Shown: positions 18,110-28,089 of the stretch, in pieces | How positions within the stretch are numbered: position 1 is the first letter of the stretch | Layout of the letters: each line of letters starts with the position of its first letter | Assembly: GCF_010994755.1 (NCBI RefSeq) | Contig: NZ_WHSB02000006.1 | Location: forward strand, 1 to 64,000 | DNA: 64,000 nt | Reading direction: 5' to 3' | Origin: Shinella lacus | Lineage (GTDB): Bacteria > Pseudomonadota > Alphaproteobacteria > Rhizobiales > Rhizobiaceae | Made by a program: the position numbers and the translations under genes | The notes under the pieces: generated by a model | Told to the model about the DNA's origin: nothing | Seen by the model: only the letters and a program-made list of their open reading frames with translations | Database searches by the model: none

Positions 18110-19009
18110 ATGCAATGTAATATCAGGGCCTTACAGGTGTTCGAATGCGTGTTTCGCCACCGTTCCATTGCCAAGGCAGCCGATGAGCTGGCGATTACCC
18201 GTAGTGCGATCAGCCATCAGTTGCGCTATCTGCGCACCCAGATCGGCGAGGACCTGATCGAGAAGACCGGCCGCGACCTGTCCTTTACCGAGCGCGGCAC
18301 CAAGCTTGCAAAGTCCCTGTCCTTCGCCTTCGCCCAGATCGAGCACTCCATCCAGAAGAGCATCAGCGAGACGACGCCGGCGCTTCGCGTGGCGGTGTGC
18401 ACGTCCTTCGGCTCCGGCTGGCTCATCCCCCGGGTGAAACTCTATGCGCATGCCGCCGACTGTCGCATGCAGATCAAGCTGCAGGCCTACCAGCCGGATC
18501 TCAGCGACGCGATCGCCGACATCTTCTTCACGACCACGCCGATCAAGGACGGGTTCTGGAGCGTCAAGCTCCTGCCCGAGGATCTGGTTGCCGTGGGCAC
18601 GGCCGAGCAGATCCCGCCCGATCGCAAGCGCGGTTATGCGCTCATCACGACGGAAGTCGAGGAGCGCGGTTTCATGGCGGACTGGCAGGGTTATCTCGAA
18701 CTCGTCGACCGCAAGGATCTGCTCGACAATGCCGCCGTGCTCGGCGCGAGCCACTATCTCTTCGCCGTGGAAATGGCCGAGCAGGGCCTCGGCATCGCGC
18801 TGGTGCCGCATTTCCTGGCCGAGCAGCGGGTGTCCGAGGGCGGGCTCCAGGTGTGGAACGATGCGCGCATGCCGTCGGGCCGCGCCTATTATCTCAACGT
18901 CAAACACGCCCGCCGCAACGAGCCCGATATCCGCAACTTCGTGAACTGGGTGCGGCGCATGGTCGTCGATGCGCCAGCCGAACGCTTGAGCGTGCCGAAC
19001 GGCGCCTGA
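18110..19009 (+). CDS. LysR-type regulator (GcvA-like)
   Basis: 299 residues. The N-terminal winged HTH covers residues 1-65, with RSIAKAADELAITRSAISHQLRYL as the recognition region; the C-terminal inducer-binding domain covers about 90-285. Within the substrate domain, SGWLIPRVKL and ADIFFTTTPI follow the GcvA/AmpR subgroup style. Neither neighbour is an obvious divergent target: the lipoprotein lies upstream on the same strand and the GntR gene downstream is convergent. Its regulon is therefore unknown. Confidence 0.88.
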   Translation: MQCNIRALQVFECVFRHRSIAKAADELAITRSAISHQLRYLRTQIGEDLIEKTGRDLSFTERGTKLAKSLSFAFAQIEHSIQKSISETTPALRVAVCTSFGSGWLIPRVKLYAHAADCRMQIKLQAYQPDLSDAIADIFFTTTPIKDGFWSVKLLPEDLVAVGTAEQIPPDRKRGYALITTEVEERGFMADWQGYLELVDRKDLLDNAAVLGASHYLFAVEMAEQGLGIALVPHFLAEQRVSEGGLQVWNDARMPSGRAYYLNVKHARRNEPDIRNFVNWVRRMVVDAPAERLSVPNGA

Positions 19010-19021
19010 ACGGCGAGCCGG

Positions 19022-19723
19022 TCAGGCGAGGCCTTCCGCCGCCGCATAGGCGGTGAGCACGTCCTTGATATTGCGGTCGTCTTCGCGCGGCAGCAGGGCG
19101 CGGGTGGTGATCGAATCGAGATGGTGGGCCATCAGCTTCGAGGCATCCTCGGCCTTGCCGGCGATCAGACTGTCGAGCAGCTCCTGGTGCTCCGAAACGG
19201 CGCAGTCCGAGGAATGCGGCCGGCCGTAGAGCGCGAGGATCAGCGAACTGCGGGCGACGAGTTCGTTCACATAGCGGATGAGGCTGGCATTGTTGGTCAT
19301 CTGCGCCAGCATCGTATGGAACTCGCCGGCGAGCCGGATCGAGGTCGCATGTTCCTTCTCGGCATCTTCCGCCGCGATATGGGCGGCGAGGATGTCGATC
19401 TGCTCCTTGGTAAGCTTGCCCGCAAGCGTCTCGACGACGAGGCGCTCCAGCGCCATGCGCGTCAAAAACAGGTTACGGCCCTCTTCGAGCGTGGGGCGCG
19501 CCACCGTCGCGCCCTTGTTGGGGCGCAGGTCGACAAGGCCTTCTTCGCTGAGCCGCACCAGCGCCTCACGCACGAGGGTGCGGCTGACGCCGAGCCGTTC
19601 GCCGATCGAATCCTCGGGCAGCTTCGAGCCGGGCGAGAGCGCCTGGTCGAGGATGGCGCGCTTCAGCGCACGATGAACGGCCTGCGAGCGACCGCGGCCC
19701 AGATCGTCAACTTTCTTCGCCAT
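19022..19723 (-). CDS. GntR family regulator (FCD/FadR-type)
   Basis: 233 residues. The N-terminal GntR winged HTH (about 12-75) contains LPEDSIGERLGVSRTLVREALVRLSEEGLV. The C-terminal all-helical FCD domain (about 85-215) carries the Asp/His metal-binding pattern, including GEFHTMLAQMTNNASLIRYV and SEHQELLDSLIAG. FCD regulators normally respond to carboxylates or amino-acid derivatives. It is divergent from the amidohydrolase gene at 20004 and likely controls it. A TGCATACAATAATTGCAT stretch at 19908-19925 with two TGCAT halves is a possible site. Confidence 0.88.
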   Translation of the reverse strand: MAKKVDDLGRGRSQAVHRALKRAILDQALSPGSKLPEDSIGERLGVSRTLVREALVRLSEEGLVDLRPNKGATVARPTLEEGRNLFLTRMALERLVVETLAGKLTKEQIDILAAHIAAEDAEKEHATSIRLAGEFHTMLAQMTNNASLIRYVNELVARSSLILALYGRPHSSDCAVSEHQELLDSLIAGKAEDASKLMAHHLDSITTRALLPREDDRNIKDVLTAYAAAEGLA

Positions 19724-20003
19724 GCGGCAGTCTCCATAGTCATAAAATATATCGCGCAAATTGCACACAAAGGCCGATTCTGTCCACCTGTTCGCGCGCC
19801 ACGCGCGGGATCGTATGGGGCCGAAGACCAGCCCCGGGCGCATATTCCTTCTCGCCAATGGCGACGCCTCTTTATGCTCAAAGAAATGCGGCTTGCTTCG
19901 CGAAGATATGCATACAATAATTGCATCCCATAGATTAAAGCCATTGCATGCGTGCCCCGACAGCGAAAATGGCACCAAAGGCTAGAAGGATGGAACGAGC
20001 ATC

Positions 20004-21497
20004 ATGACGACACTTCCCGCATCCGGCCGCATCGACGGCCCGGTTCTCCTCACCGCCCGCTGGGTCGTCGGCCATCGTGAAGGCCGCCACGTTATCTTCG
20101 ATGACGGCATCGTGGTCTTCGAGGGCGACAAGGTCGTCTTCGTCGGGCACGATTATCCCGGCGAGGTCGCAGAGCGCATCGACTATGGCAATGCGATCCT
20201 CTCGCCCGGCTTCATCGATCTCGACGCACTGTCCGATCTCGACACGACCGTGCTCGCCTTCGACAACCAGCCCTCCTGGAAGAAGGGCCGGGTCTGGCCG
20301 AAGAGCTACATGGACCGCGCCTACGAGATGTACACGCAGCAGGAGCTGGGCTTCCAGAAGCGCTACGCCTTCGCCCAGCTCATCCGCAACGGCGTCACCA
20401 CCGCGCTGCCGATCGCCTCGCTGTTCTACCGCGAATGGGGCGAGACGGATGCCGAATTCTCCGCTGCCGCCGATGCGGCGCATGAACTGGGCCTGCGCGT
20501 CTATCTCGGCCCGGCCTATCGCACCGGCAACAGCTATGTCGACGAGAATGGCAAGATCGCCTTCCACTACGACGAGGAGCGCGGTTTCCAGAGCTTTGCC
20601 GCCTCGCTCGCCTTTGCCGAGCGCATCGAGGCTGAGGCCTCGCCGCTGGTACGCGCGATGCTGGCGCCCGACCGCATCGAGACCTGCACGCCCGAACTGC
20701 TGCGCCGCACCGCGGATGCCGGCCGCGACCTTGATATCCCGATCCGCCAGCATTGCTGCCAGTCGGAACTGGAATTCGACCGCATCACCAGCGCCTATGG
20801 CATGACGCCGCTGGAATGGCTGGAGTCGCTCGGCGTGCTGAACGAGCGGATGCTGCTGCCGCATGGCGAACTCGTCGCCGGCACGCGCAATGTCGACCGC
20901 GCCGGCCGCGACCTCGATATCCTGAAGAATGCCGGCGCGACGCTGGTGCATTGCCCGATCGTCTCGGCCCGCCATGCCGGCTTCATGGACAGCTTTTCGA
21001 AGTTCCGCGACATGGGCGTGCGCATCGGCCTCGGCACGGATACCTGGCCGAGCGACTTCATCCAGAACATGCAGGTCGGCATCCTGCTGTCGCGCGTCAT
21101 GGACGGCTCGATCGACAGCGTGCGCTCGGAACACTATTTCGATGCCGGCACGATCAGTGGCGCGGATGCGCTGCGGCGGCCCGATCTCGGCCGGCTGCAA
21201 GCGGGCGCGAAGGCGGATGTCATCGTCATCGACATGGGCCATGATCGCATCGGCCATGTCATCGATCCGATCCAGACGCTGATGATGTCGGGCTCCGGCC
21301 GCGACGTGACCAATGTCATCATCGACGGCCGCTTCGTCATGGTCGACGGCAAGATCCCGGGCTTCGACGCCAGGGCGGAGCAGGAGAGGGCGCAGCGCCA
21401 GTTCGATGGGCTTGTCGCGCGTTACCCTGAGCGTACCTATGGCCATCCGCCGGTGGAGGAGATTTTCTCCACCAGCTATCCGCGCGTTCGCCGCTAA
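20004..21497 (+). CDS. Amidohydrolase, chlorohydrolase/TrzN-like, with degenerate first metal motif
   Basis: 497 residues of the metal-dependent amidohydrolase superfamily. The beta-sandwich shell is followed by a TIM barrel. At strand 1, where most members have PGFID.H.H, this protein reads PGFIDLDALSDLDTT, so the usual HxH metal ligands are absent. The later ligand positions survive: RQHCCQSELEFD near 247-258, LLPHGEL near 286, and GLGTDTWPSDF near 345. That points to a single-metal or altered-centre enzyme rather than a dead one. Related proteins deaminate or dechlorinate N-heterocycles. It is divergent from a GntR gene and lies beside the pxp-type operon, so it may act on a related substrate. 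Confidence 0.85.
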   Translation: MTTLPASGRIDGPVLLTARWVVGHREGRHVIFDDGIVVFEGDKVVFVGHDYPGEVAERIDYGNAILSPGFIDLDALSDLDTTVLAFDNQPSWKKGRVWPKSYMDRAYEMYTQQELGFQKRYAFAQLIRNGVTTALPIASLFYREWGETDAEFSAAADAAHELGLRVYLGPAYRTGNSYVDENGKIAFHYDEERGFQSFAASLAFAERIEAEASPLVRAMLAPDRIETCTPELLRRTADAGRDLDIPIRQHCCQSELEFDRITSAYGMTPLEWLESLGVLNERMLLPHGELVAGTRNVDRAGRDLDILKNAGATLVHCPIVSARHAGFMDSFSKFRDMGVRIGLGTDTWPSDFIQNMQVGILLSRVMDGSIDSVRSEHYFDAGTISGADALRRPDLGRLQAGAKADVIVIDMGHDRIGHVIDPIQTLMMSGSGRDVTNVIIDGRFVMVDGKIPGFDARAEQERAQRQFDGLVARYPERTYGHPPVEEIFSTSYPRVRR

Positions 21498-21500
21498 GCT

Positions 21501-22403
21501 TCACCGCTCCGGCAGGTGGAAGGCCTGCTGGAAATAGGAGCGGAAGGCGAGCATCGGCGGGGAGAGTTCCATGTTGCGGCGCCAGGCGAGGCCGACATCC
21601 ATCGCCGGCACCGGATCGCTGATATTGACCGTCTCGATGCGCCGGCCCTCCAGCGACCAGGGCCGGTGCACCATGTCGGACAGGATCGCCACCCCCTGGC
21701 CGTTGGCGACGAGCGAACGCGTCGCCTCGACGGACGAGGTGCGCAAAATGACGCGCGGCTGGTAGGGCGTGGCGCTCCAGTATTTCAGCGCCGAATGCGC
21801 CGCTTCGTCCACCGTCAGCATGATGTAGGGTTCTTCCGCGATCTCGCGCAGTCCCACCGTCTCGGCCTGCAGCAGCGGATGCTGCGCCGGAAGCCAGAGA
21901 CGGCGCGTCGAACTCAGCACCTTTTCCGTGATGAGCGCCGGATTGAGGATGTTGGAGGTGAGCAGCACCGACATGTCGTAGCGGTTGCTCAAGAGCCCTT
22001 CCTCGATCGACTCGCGATTGAGCTCGAAAAGCTGAATTTCCAGCTTCGGAAACAGCCGTCGCAGCCGCTCGATATGCAGCGGCAGGAAGTAGCCGATGAC
22101 CGTATAGGTCGCGGCAACGGTCAGCGTGCCCTCGATCTCGCTGCTGACGACGTTCAAATGCATCGCCTCGTCGACCTTCTTCAGGATCTCATAGGCATGC
22201 GACAGGAACTGCCGGCCGGCGGACGTCAGGTCCATGCCATGCGGCGTGCGCAGGAACAGGCTGACGCCGACGGTGCGCTCCAGTTCCTTGATCGCCGTGG
22301 TCACCGCGGACTGGGAAATCGAGAGGTCGACGGCGGCCTGCGAGATCTGGCCGAGCTCGGCGGTCGCGACAAAGTAGCGGATCTGTCTGAGGCTGATCGT
22401 CAA
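21501..22403 (-). CDS. LysR-type regulator of the pxp/CUT2 operon
   Basis: 300 residues. The HTH lies at about 2-60 (QISQAAVDLSISQSAVTTAIKELERTVG), followed by an inducer-binding domain with TVAATYTVIGYFLPLHIERL. It is divergent from the eight-gene operon starting near 22661, and the 257-bp region between them holds a perfect TTCTGAT/ATCAGAA dyad of T-N11-A type. Together these make it the probable activator of that operon. Its 3' end is 3 bp from the convergent amidohydrolase gene. Confidence 0.88.
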   Translation of the reverse strand: MTISLRQIRYFVATAELGQISQAAVDLSISQSAVTTAIKELERTVGVSLFLRTPHGMDLTSAGRQFLSHAYEILKKVDEAMHLNVVSSEIEGTLTVAATYTVIGYFLPLHIERLRRLFPKLEIQLFELNRESIEEGLLSNRYDMSVLLTSNILNPALITEKVLSSTRRLWLPAQHPLLQAETVGLREIAEEPYIMLTVDEAAHSALKYWSATPYQPRVILRTSSVEATRSLVANGQGVAILSDMVHRPWSLEGRRIETVNISDPVPAMDVGLAWRRNMELSPPMLAFRSYFQQAFHLPER

Positions 22404-22557
22404 GGCTGTGTGCCCCTATCTGGTTTCTCGCGAAGCGGTATCAAAAAATCAGAACAGACGATATCGAAATGGGCACGAAGCCGCTCTATCCTGGGCATTA
22501 CCTGTCTATCCATCTGTTTTATCTTGTTTTTGCAGCGCAATAAAAATGGGCATCGTG

Positions 22558-22572
22558 TTCTGATTATCAGAA
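22558..22572. promoter_or_regulatory. LysR-type operator candidate (TTCTGAT-T-ATCAGAA)
   Basis: A perfect 7-bp inverted repeat around one base, with the T-N11-A core typical of LysR-type sites. It lies about 90-100 bp before the pxpA start. A second half-site ATCAGAA occurs at 22448-22454, closer to the LysR gene. This pattern suits a LysR tetramer controlling the divergent operon and itself. Confidence 0.6.
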
Positions 22573-22660
22573 TTCATATATGTAAAAATAGAATTTTTCA
22601 AATGAAGATAGATGGCCTAGCGTTTCCCTCGTCCGACAAAAGCATGTGAGGGAAGAGACA

Positions 22661-23437
22661 TTGCGTGAGGTAGTCGACATCAACTGCGACATGGGCGAGG
22701 CCTTCGGCCGCTGGCGCGTCGGTGATACCGATGACGCATCCCTCATGCCGCTGATCAGCTCGGCCAACATCGCCGCCGGCTTCCATGCCGGCGATCCGAG
22801 CCTGATGGACCAGACCGTCCGTCTTGCCACCCAGCACGGCGTCGGCATCGGCGCCCATCCGGGCTACAACGACCTCCAGGGTTTCGGCCGCCGCAAGATC
22901 GCCGGCACCGCCAAGGAACTCGTCAACGACATGGTCTACCAGGTCGGCGCCATCAAGGAATTCGCCCACCGCCACAGCGCCCGCCTCCAGCATGTGAAGC
23001 CGCATGGCGCGCTCTACATGGAACTGGCGGTCAATCCGGAACTGTCGCAGATCTTCGTGCAGTACATGCGCACCGTGGAGCCGAACGCCTACATCTTCTG
23101 CATGGGGGGCTCGGCTACCTGGCGCGCGGCGATGGAGGTCGGCCAGCCGGTCGTGCGCGAGTTCTACGCCGACCGTGACTATGACGACAGCGGCTCCATT
23201 GTCTTCACCCGTGATGCCGGCCGGCCGGACCCCGCGGCCATCGCCCGCAAGGTCGTGCGCGCCTGCAAGGAAGGCAAGGTCAAGACGGTCAAGGGCAACG
23301 ACATCGCCATCGATTTCGAATCCATCTGCTTCCATTCCGACACGCTCGGCGCGCTCGACATCGTGCGCCAGATGCGCGAGGCGCTCGTGGCCGAAGGCAT
23401 TCGCATAACGCCCGTTTCGGACGTGGCTGGGCACTAA
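22661..23437 (+). CDS. pxpA: LamB/YcsF family protein, 5-oxoprolinase subunit A-like
   Basis: About 258 residues, the usual PxpA length. The N-terminal motif is [15 protein letters not shown], followed by [13 protein letters not shown] with metal ligands, [17 protein letters not shown], and [13 protein letters not shown]. PxpA with PxpB and PxpC forms the ATP-dependent 5-oxoprolinase in many bacteria. TTG at 22661 is preferred because AGGGAAGAG lies just before it and it places the first conserved strand at the usual distance; the in-frame GTG at 22646 lacks a ribosome-binding site. First gene of an eight-gene operon. Here biotin-carboxylase genes sit between pxpA and pxpB, so the substrate may not be 5-oxoproline. 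Confidence 0.88.
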   Translation: MREVVDINCDMGEAFGRWRVGDTDDASLMPLISSANIAAGFHAGDPSLMDQTVRLATQHGVGIGAHPGYNDLQGFGRRKIAGTAKELVNDMVYQVGAIKEFAHRHSARLQHVKPHGALYMELAVNPELSQIFVQYMRTVEPNAYIFCMGGSATWRAAMEVGQPVVREFYADRDYDDSGSIVFTRDAGRPDPAAIARKVVRACKEGKVKTVKGNDIAIDFESICFHSDTLGALDIVRQMREALVAEGIRITPVSDVAGH

Positions 23438-23457
23438 CATCTTAAGTGGAGAGAGAC

Positions 23458-23696
23458 ATGAGCAAGATCGAGATCAGATCGCCCCTGCCGGGCACCTTCT
23501 ACCGGGCCTCCTCGCCGGATGTGCCGCCGTTCAAGGCGGATGGCGCCAGCGTGGCGAGCGGCGATGCGATCGGGCTCATCGAGGTCATGAAGACCTTCCA
23601 GGAAGTGCCGGCCGGCGTCGATGGCAAGAACATCACCTTCCTCGTCGACAATGAAGAGCCGGTCATGGCCGGCCAGGTCATCGCCGAGGTGGAGGC

Positions 23697-23700
<4 letters not shown>
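23458..23700 (+). CDS. Biotin carboxyl carrier-like protein
   Basis: 80-residue biotinyl/lipoyl domain on its own, without the long N-terminal part of fatty-acid AccB. It starts IRSPLPGTFYRASSPDVPPF and has the attachment site as EVMKTF, with lysine in place, followed by EVPAGVDGKNITFLVDNEEPV and the final beta strand AGQVIAEVEA. EVMKTF replaces the usual EAMKM, as is common in carriers next to pxp-type genes. GGAGAGA lies before this ATG. The stop overlaps the next start in ATGA. The carrier would deliver carboxybiotin made by the downstream carboxylase. Confidence 0.88.
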
Positions 23701-25081
<1,381 letters not shown>

Positions 25082-25082
<1 letters not shown>

Positions 25083-25957
25083 TGAGCATCAGATACACAT
25101 TCGGGGGCGATGAGCACCTCTTCGTCGAATGCAGCGAGGACATGTCGCTCGAAGCCTTCTTCAAGAGCCTCTCCATGGCGAAGGGTGTGCGCGAAAGCGG
25201 CATCAAGGGTGTCACGGAAATCTGCCCGGCCAATGCCTCCTTCCAGATCAAGTTCAACCCCGACATCATCCATCCCGACGACATCCTGAAGGAAGTGAAG
25301 TCGATCGAGGGCGCGGCCGCCAAGGCCGAGCCGGTGCTGAAGACCCGCATCGTCGAAATCCCCGTCTTCTACAACGACCCGTGGACGCACGAGACGCTGA
25401 TGCGCTTCCGCGAGCGCCATCAGGACCCGACGGGCACCGACCTCGACTACGCCGCCCGCATCAACGACTACGGCTCGGTCGATGATTTCGTCGGCGCCCA
25501 TTCCGGCTCGCCCTGGTTCGTCTCGATGGTCGGCTTCGTCGCCGGCCTGCCCTTCATGTACCAGATGGTCGAGCGGCAGCGGCAGATCCAGGTGCCGAAA
25601 TATCTGCGCCCCCGCACGGACACGCCAAGACTGACAGTCGGCCATGGCGGCTGCTTCGGCTGCATCTATTCGGTGCGCGGTGCCGGCGGCTACCAGATGT
25701 TCGGCATCACGCCGATGCCGATCTTCGATCCGACGCAGACGACCAGTTATCTCTGCGATTTCATGGTGTTCTTCCGCCCCGGCGACATCGTGAAGTTCAA
25801 GCCGATCGACCGCGATGCCTATGACCAGGCGGTCGAGGATGTCGACAAGGGCCGCTTCGCCCCGCCGATCCGCGAGGTGAGCTTCGACCTCCGGGAATTC
25901 CAGAAGGATATCGACGGCACAAACGCCAAGCTGGAGGGCATGCTCTATGGCCATTAA
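25082..25957 (+). CDS. pxpB: 5-oxoprolinase subunit B-like / AHS1 domain protein
   Basis: 291 residues of the KipI/AHS1 family. It shows the AHS1 core: FGGDEHLFVECSEDMS at the start, IVEIPVFYNDPWTHETLM, and the C-terminal lobe GCFGCIYSVRGAGGYQMFGITP. The usual TGIYP..SPGGW motif is here GCIYSVRGAGGYQ, which is distinctly divergent. AHS1 and AHS2 are also fused as the carboxyltransferase part of urea carboxylase, which suits the biotin genes upstream. Start overlaps the carboxylase stop by one base; the 3' end overlaps pxpC by 11 bp. Likely forms a complex with the AHS2 protein. Confidence 0.85.
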
Positions 25958-26918
25958 GGTTCTCCACCACGGTCTTTCGACCACCGTCCAGGATCTCGGG
26001 CGCCCCGGCTATTTCCACCTCGGCATTCCCGTCGGCGGCGCGATGGACCGCTATGCGATGCGCGCCGCAAACCTGCTCGTCGGCAATGACGAGGGTGCGG
26101 CCGGCCTCGAAGCCGTCTTCATAGGCCCGAAGCTCGAATTCACCGAGGACGCGCTCGTCGCCATTACCGGCGCCGACATGCCGGCCAAGGTGGATGGCGT
26201 CGCGCAACCCGGCTGGACCGCTTTCAAGGTCAAGGCCGGCCAGACGCTGACCTTCGATTTCCTGAAGTCCGGCGCCCGCATTTGCATCGCCGTCTCCGGC
26301 GGCATCGACGTGCCGGAAGCACTCGGCAGCCGCTCGACCTATCCGATCGGCGCGCTCGGCGGCTTCAAGGGCCGGCCAATCGCCGCCAGTGACGAACTGC
26401 CGGTCGGCAAGGGCAGTCTTGCCAACGAGGGCAAGACGGTTGTCGAGGAACTGCGCCGCAAGCCAGGCATGCCGGCGGAACTGCGCGTACTGCCGGGCCT
26501 CTACTGGCACCGCGTCACCGAGGAATCGCAGGAAAACTTCTTCGCCGACGAATGGAAGGTGGCGAACGAGGCGGACCGCATGGGCTATCGCTTCAAGGGC
26601 GGCCGCAAGCTCGATTTCGTCGAGCGCGACCAGCCCTTCGGCGCCGGCTCCGACCCGTCGAACATCGTCGATAGCTGCTACCCCTATGGCTCGATCCAGG
26701 TGCCGGGCGGCACGGAACCGATCATCCTGCACCGGGATGCCGTCTCCGGCGGCGGCTATTTCATGGTCGGCACGGTCATCTCCGCCGACATGGACCTGAT
26801 CGGCCAGCTTCAGCCGCACACACCCACCCGCTTCGTCAAGGTGACGATGGAAGAGGCGCTCGCTGCCCGCAAGGACCGCGCCGCGTTGCTCGGGAGGTTG
26901 CGCGCCACCTTCGCCTGA
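25947..26918 (+). CDS. pxpC: 5-oxoprolinase subunit C-like / AHS2 domain protein
   Basis: 323 residues of the KipA/AHS2 family. N-terminal HHGLSTTVQDLGRPGYFHLGIPVGGAMDRYAMRAANLLVGN is the family's best signature (positions about 5-45). It continues with GAD.PAKVDG, an SGGIDVPEALGSRSTY core, and the C-terminal DRMGYRFKGG, PGGTEPIILHRDAVSGGGY. Length and motifs are typical. It partners pxpB. The start codon lies inside the end of pxpB, which implies coupled translation. Confidence 0.9.
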   Translation: MAIKVLHHGLSTTVQDLGRPGYFHLGIPVGGAMDRYAMRAANLLVGNDEGAAGLEAVFIGPKLEFTEDALVAITGADMPAKVDGVAQPGWTAFKVKAGQTLTFDFLKSGARICIAVSGGIDVPEALGSRSTYPIGALGGFKGRPIAASDELPVGKGSLANEGKTVVEELRRKPGMPAELRVLPGLYWHRVTEESQENFFADEWKVANEADRMGYRFKGGRKLDFVERDQPFGAGSDPSNIVDSCYPYGSIQVPGGTEPIILHRDAVSGGGYFMVGTVISADMDLIGQLQPHTPTRFVKVTMEEALAARKDRAALLGRLRATFA

Positions 26919-26950
26919 CAGCCATTCATCAAAACAAGAGAGGGAACATA

Positions 26951-28024
26951 ATGAACACGCTCGTTAGAACTGCACTCGCCACCACGGCCCTGGCCTTCGC
27001 GCTGAGCGGCGCGGCCATGGCCGAGACCTGGTATCCCTATGACGCCCAGGCGATCGAACCGCCCTTTGCCGCGGATGGCAAGCCGGTCGATGTGAAATAC
27101 GAGCCGCTCGCCAAGGCGGAAAAGCCCTGGAACATCTGCGTCTCCTTCCCGCACATGAAGGATGCCTACTGGCTTGGCGTCGATTACGGCGTCGCCGAAC
27201 AGGCGAAGGACCTCGGCGTCAAGATGAACCTCGTCGATGCCGGCGGCTATACCGAACTCGCCAAACAGATCAGCCAGATCGAGGATTGCGTCGCCGGCGG
27301 CGCGCAGGCCGTGGTGATTGGCGCCATCTCGTTCGATGGCCTCAACAACCTCGTCTCGGAAGTCACCAAGAAGGGCATTCCGGTCATCGACGTCATCAAC
27401 GGCATTTCCTCGCCGGACGTGACGGCCAAGTCGCTCGTCTCCTTCTACACGATGGGCCACGAGACCGGCGCCTATCTCGCCAAGAAGCACCCGGCGGGCA
27501 GCGATCCGGTCAAGGTCGGCTGGTTCCCCGGCCCGGCCGGTGCGGGCTGGGTGGAAGCCGCCAACAAGGGTTTCATGGAAGCCGTTGCCGGCTCCGCCGT
27601 GCAGGTGCTCGATCCGAAATTCGGCGATACCGGCAAGGAAGCCCAGCTCAAGCTCGTCGAGGACGTGCTGCAGGCCGAGCCCGACGTGCGCTACATCGCC
27701 GGCACGGCGGTGACGGCGGAAGCCGCCCAGGGCCTCATCCGCGAACGCGGCCTCAAGGGCCAGGTCGAGCTTCTCGCCTTCTACATGACGCCCGGCGTCT
27801 ACGAGGGCATCAAGCGCGGCTTCATCCTCGCCGCACCCGCCGATTCCATGGTCATCCAGGGCCGCATCGCCATCGACCAGGCGGTGCGCGCGCTGGAAGG
27901 CAAGGAACTTACCAAGCATGTCGGCCCGAAGATCTTCGTCGTCGATCCGTCGAATGTCGAGACCGTGCCGCAGACCAACATCCTGCCGCCGGATGGCTTC
28001 AAGCCGGTCTTCGGCGTGAACTAA
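26951..28024 (+). CDS. TorT-like periplasmic substrate-binding protein
   Basis: 357 residues with a signal peptide (about 1-24, cut after AMA). The mature protein has the type I periplasmic-binding fold. The N-terminal WYPYDAQAIEPPFAADG segment and CVSFPHMKDAYWLGVDYGVAEQA are features of the TorT group, which otherwise senses trimethylamine N-oxide for TorS. Here it is encoded with a CUT2-type ATPase and permease and no sensor kinase, so it acts as the importer's binding protein. It follows pxpC by 32 bp. The ligand is unknown but may be a small N-containing compound processed by the upstream enzymes. Confidence 0.85.
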   Translation: MNTLVRTALATTALAFALSGAAMAETWYPYDAQAIEPPFAADGKPVDVKYEPLAKAEKPWNICVSFPHMKDAYWLGVDYGVAEQAKDLGVKMNLVDAGGYTELAKQISQIEDCVAGGAQAVVIGAISFDGLNNLVSEVTKKGIPVIDVINGISSPDVTAKSLVSFYTMGHETGAYLAKKHPAGSDPVKVGWFPGPAGAGWVEAANKGFMEAVAGSAVQVLDPKFGDTGKEAQLKLVEDVLQAEPDVRYIAGTAVTAEAAQGLIRERGLKGQVELLAFYMTPGVYEGIKRGFILAAPADSMVIQGRIAIDQAVRALEGKELTKHVGPKIFVVDPSNVETVPQTNILPPDGFKPVFGVN

Positions 28025-28089
28025 GCGAACCCAAGACGACCGCATGCGGTCCCGGCACGCGCCGGGGCCGCCATTGAGGAGGGACGAGG

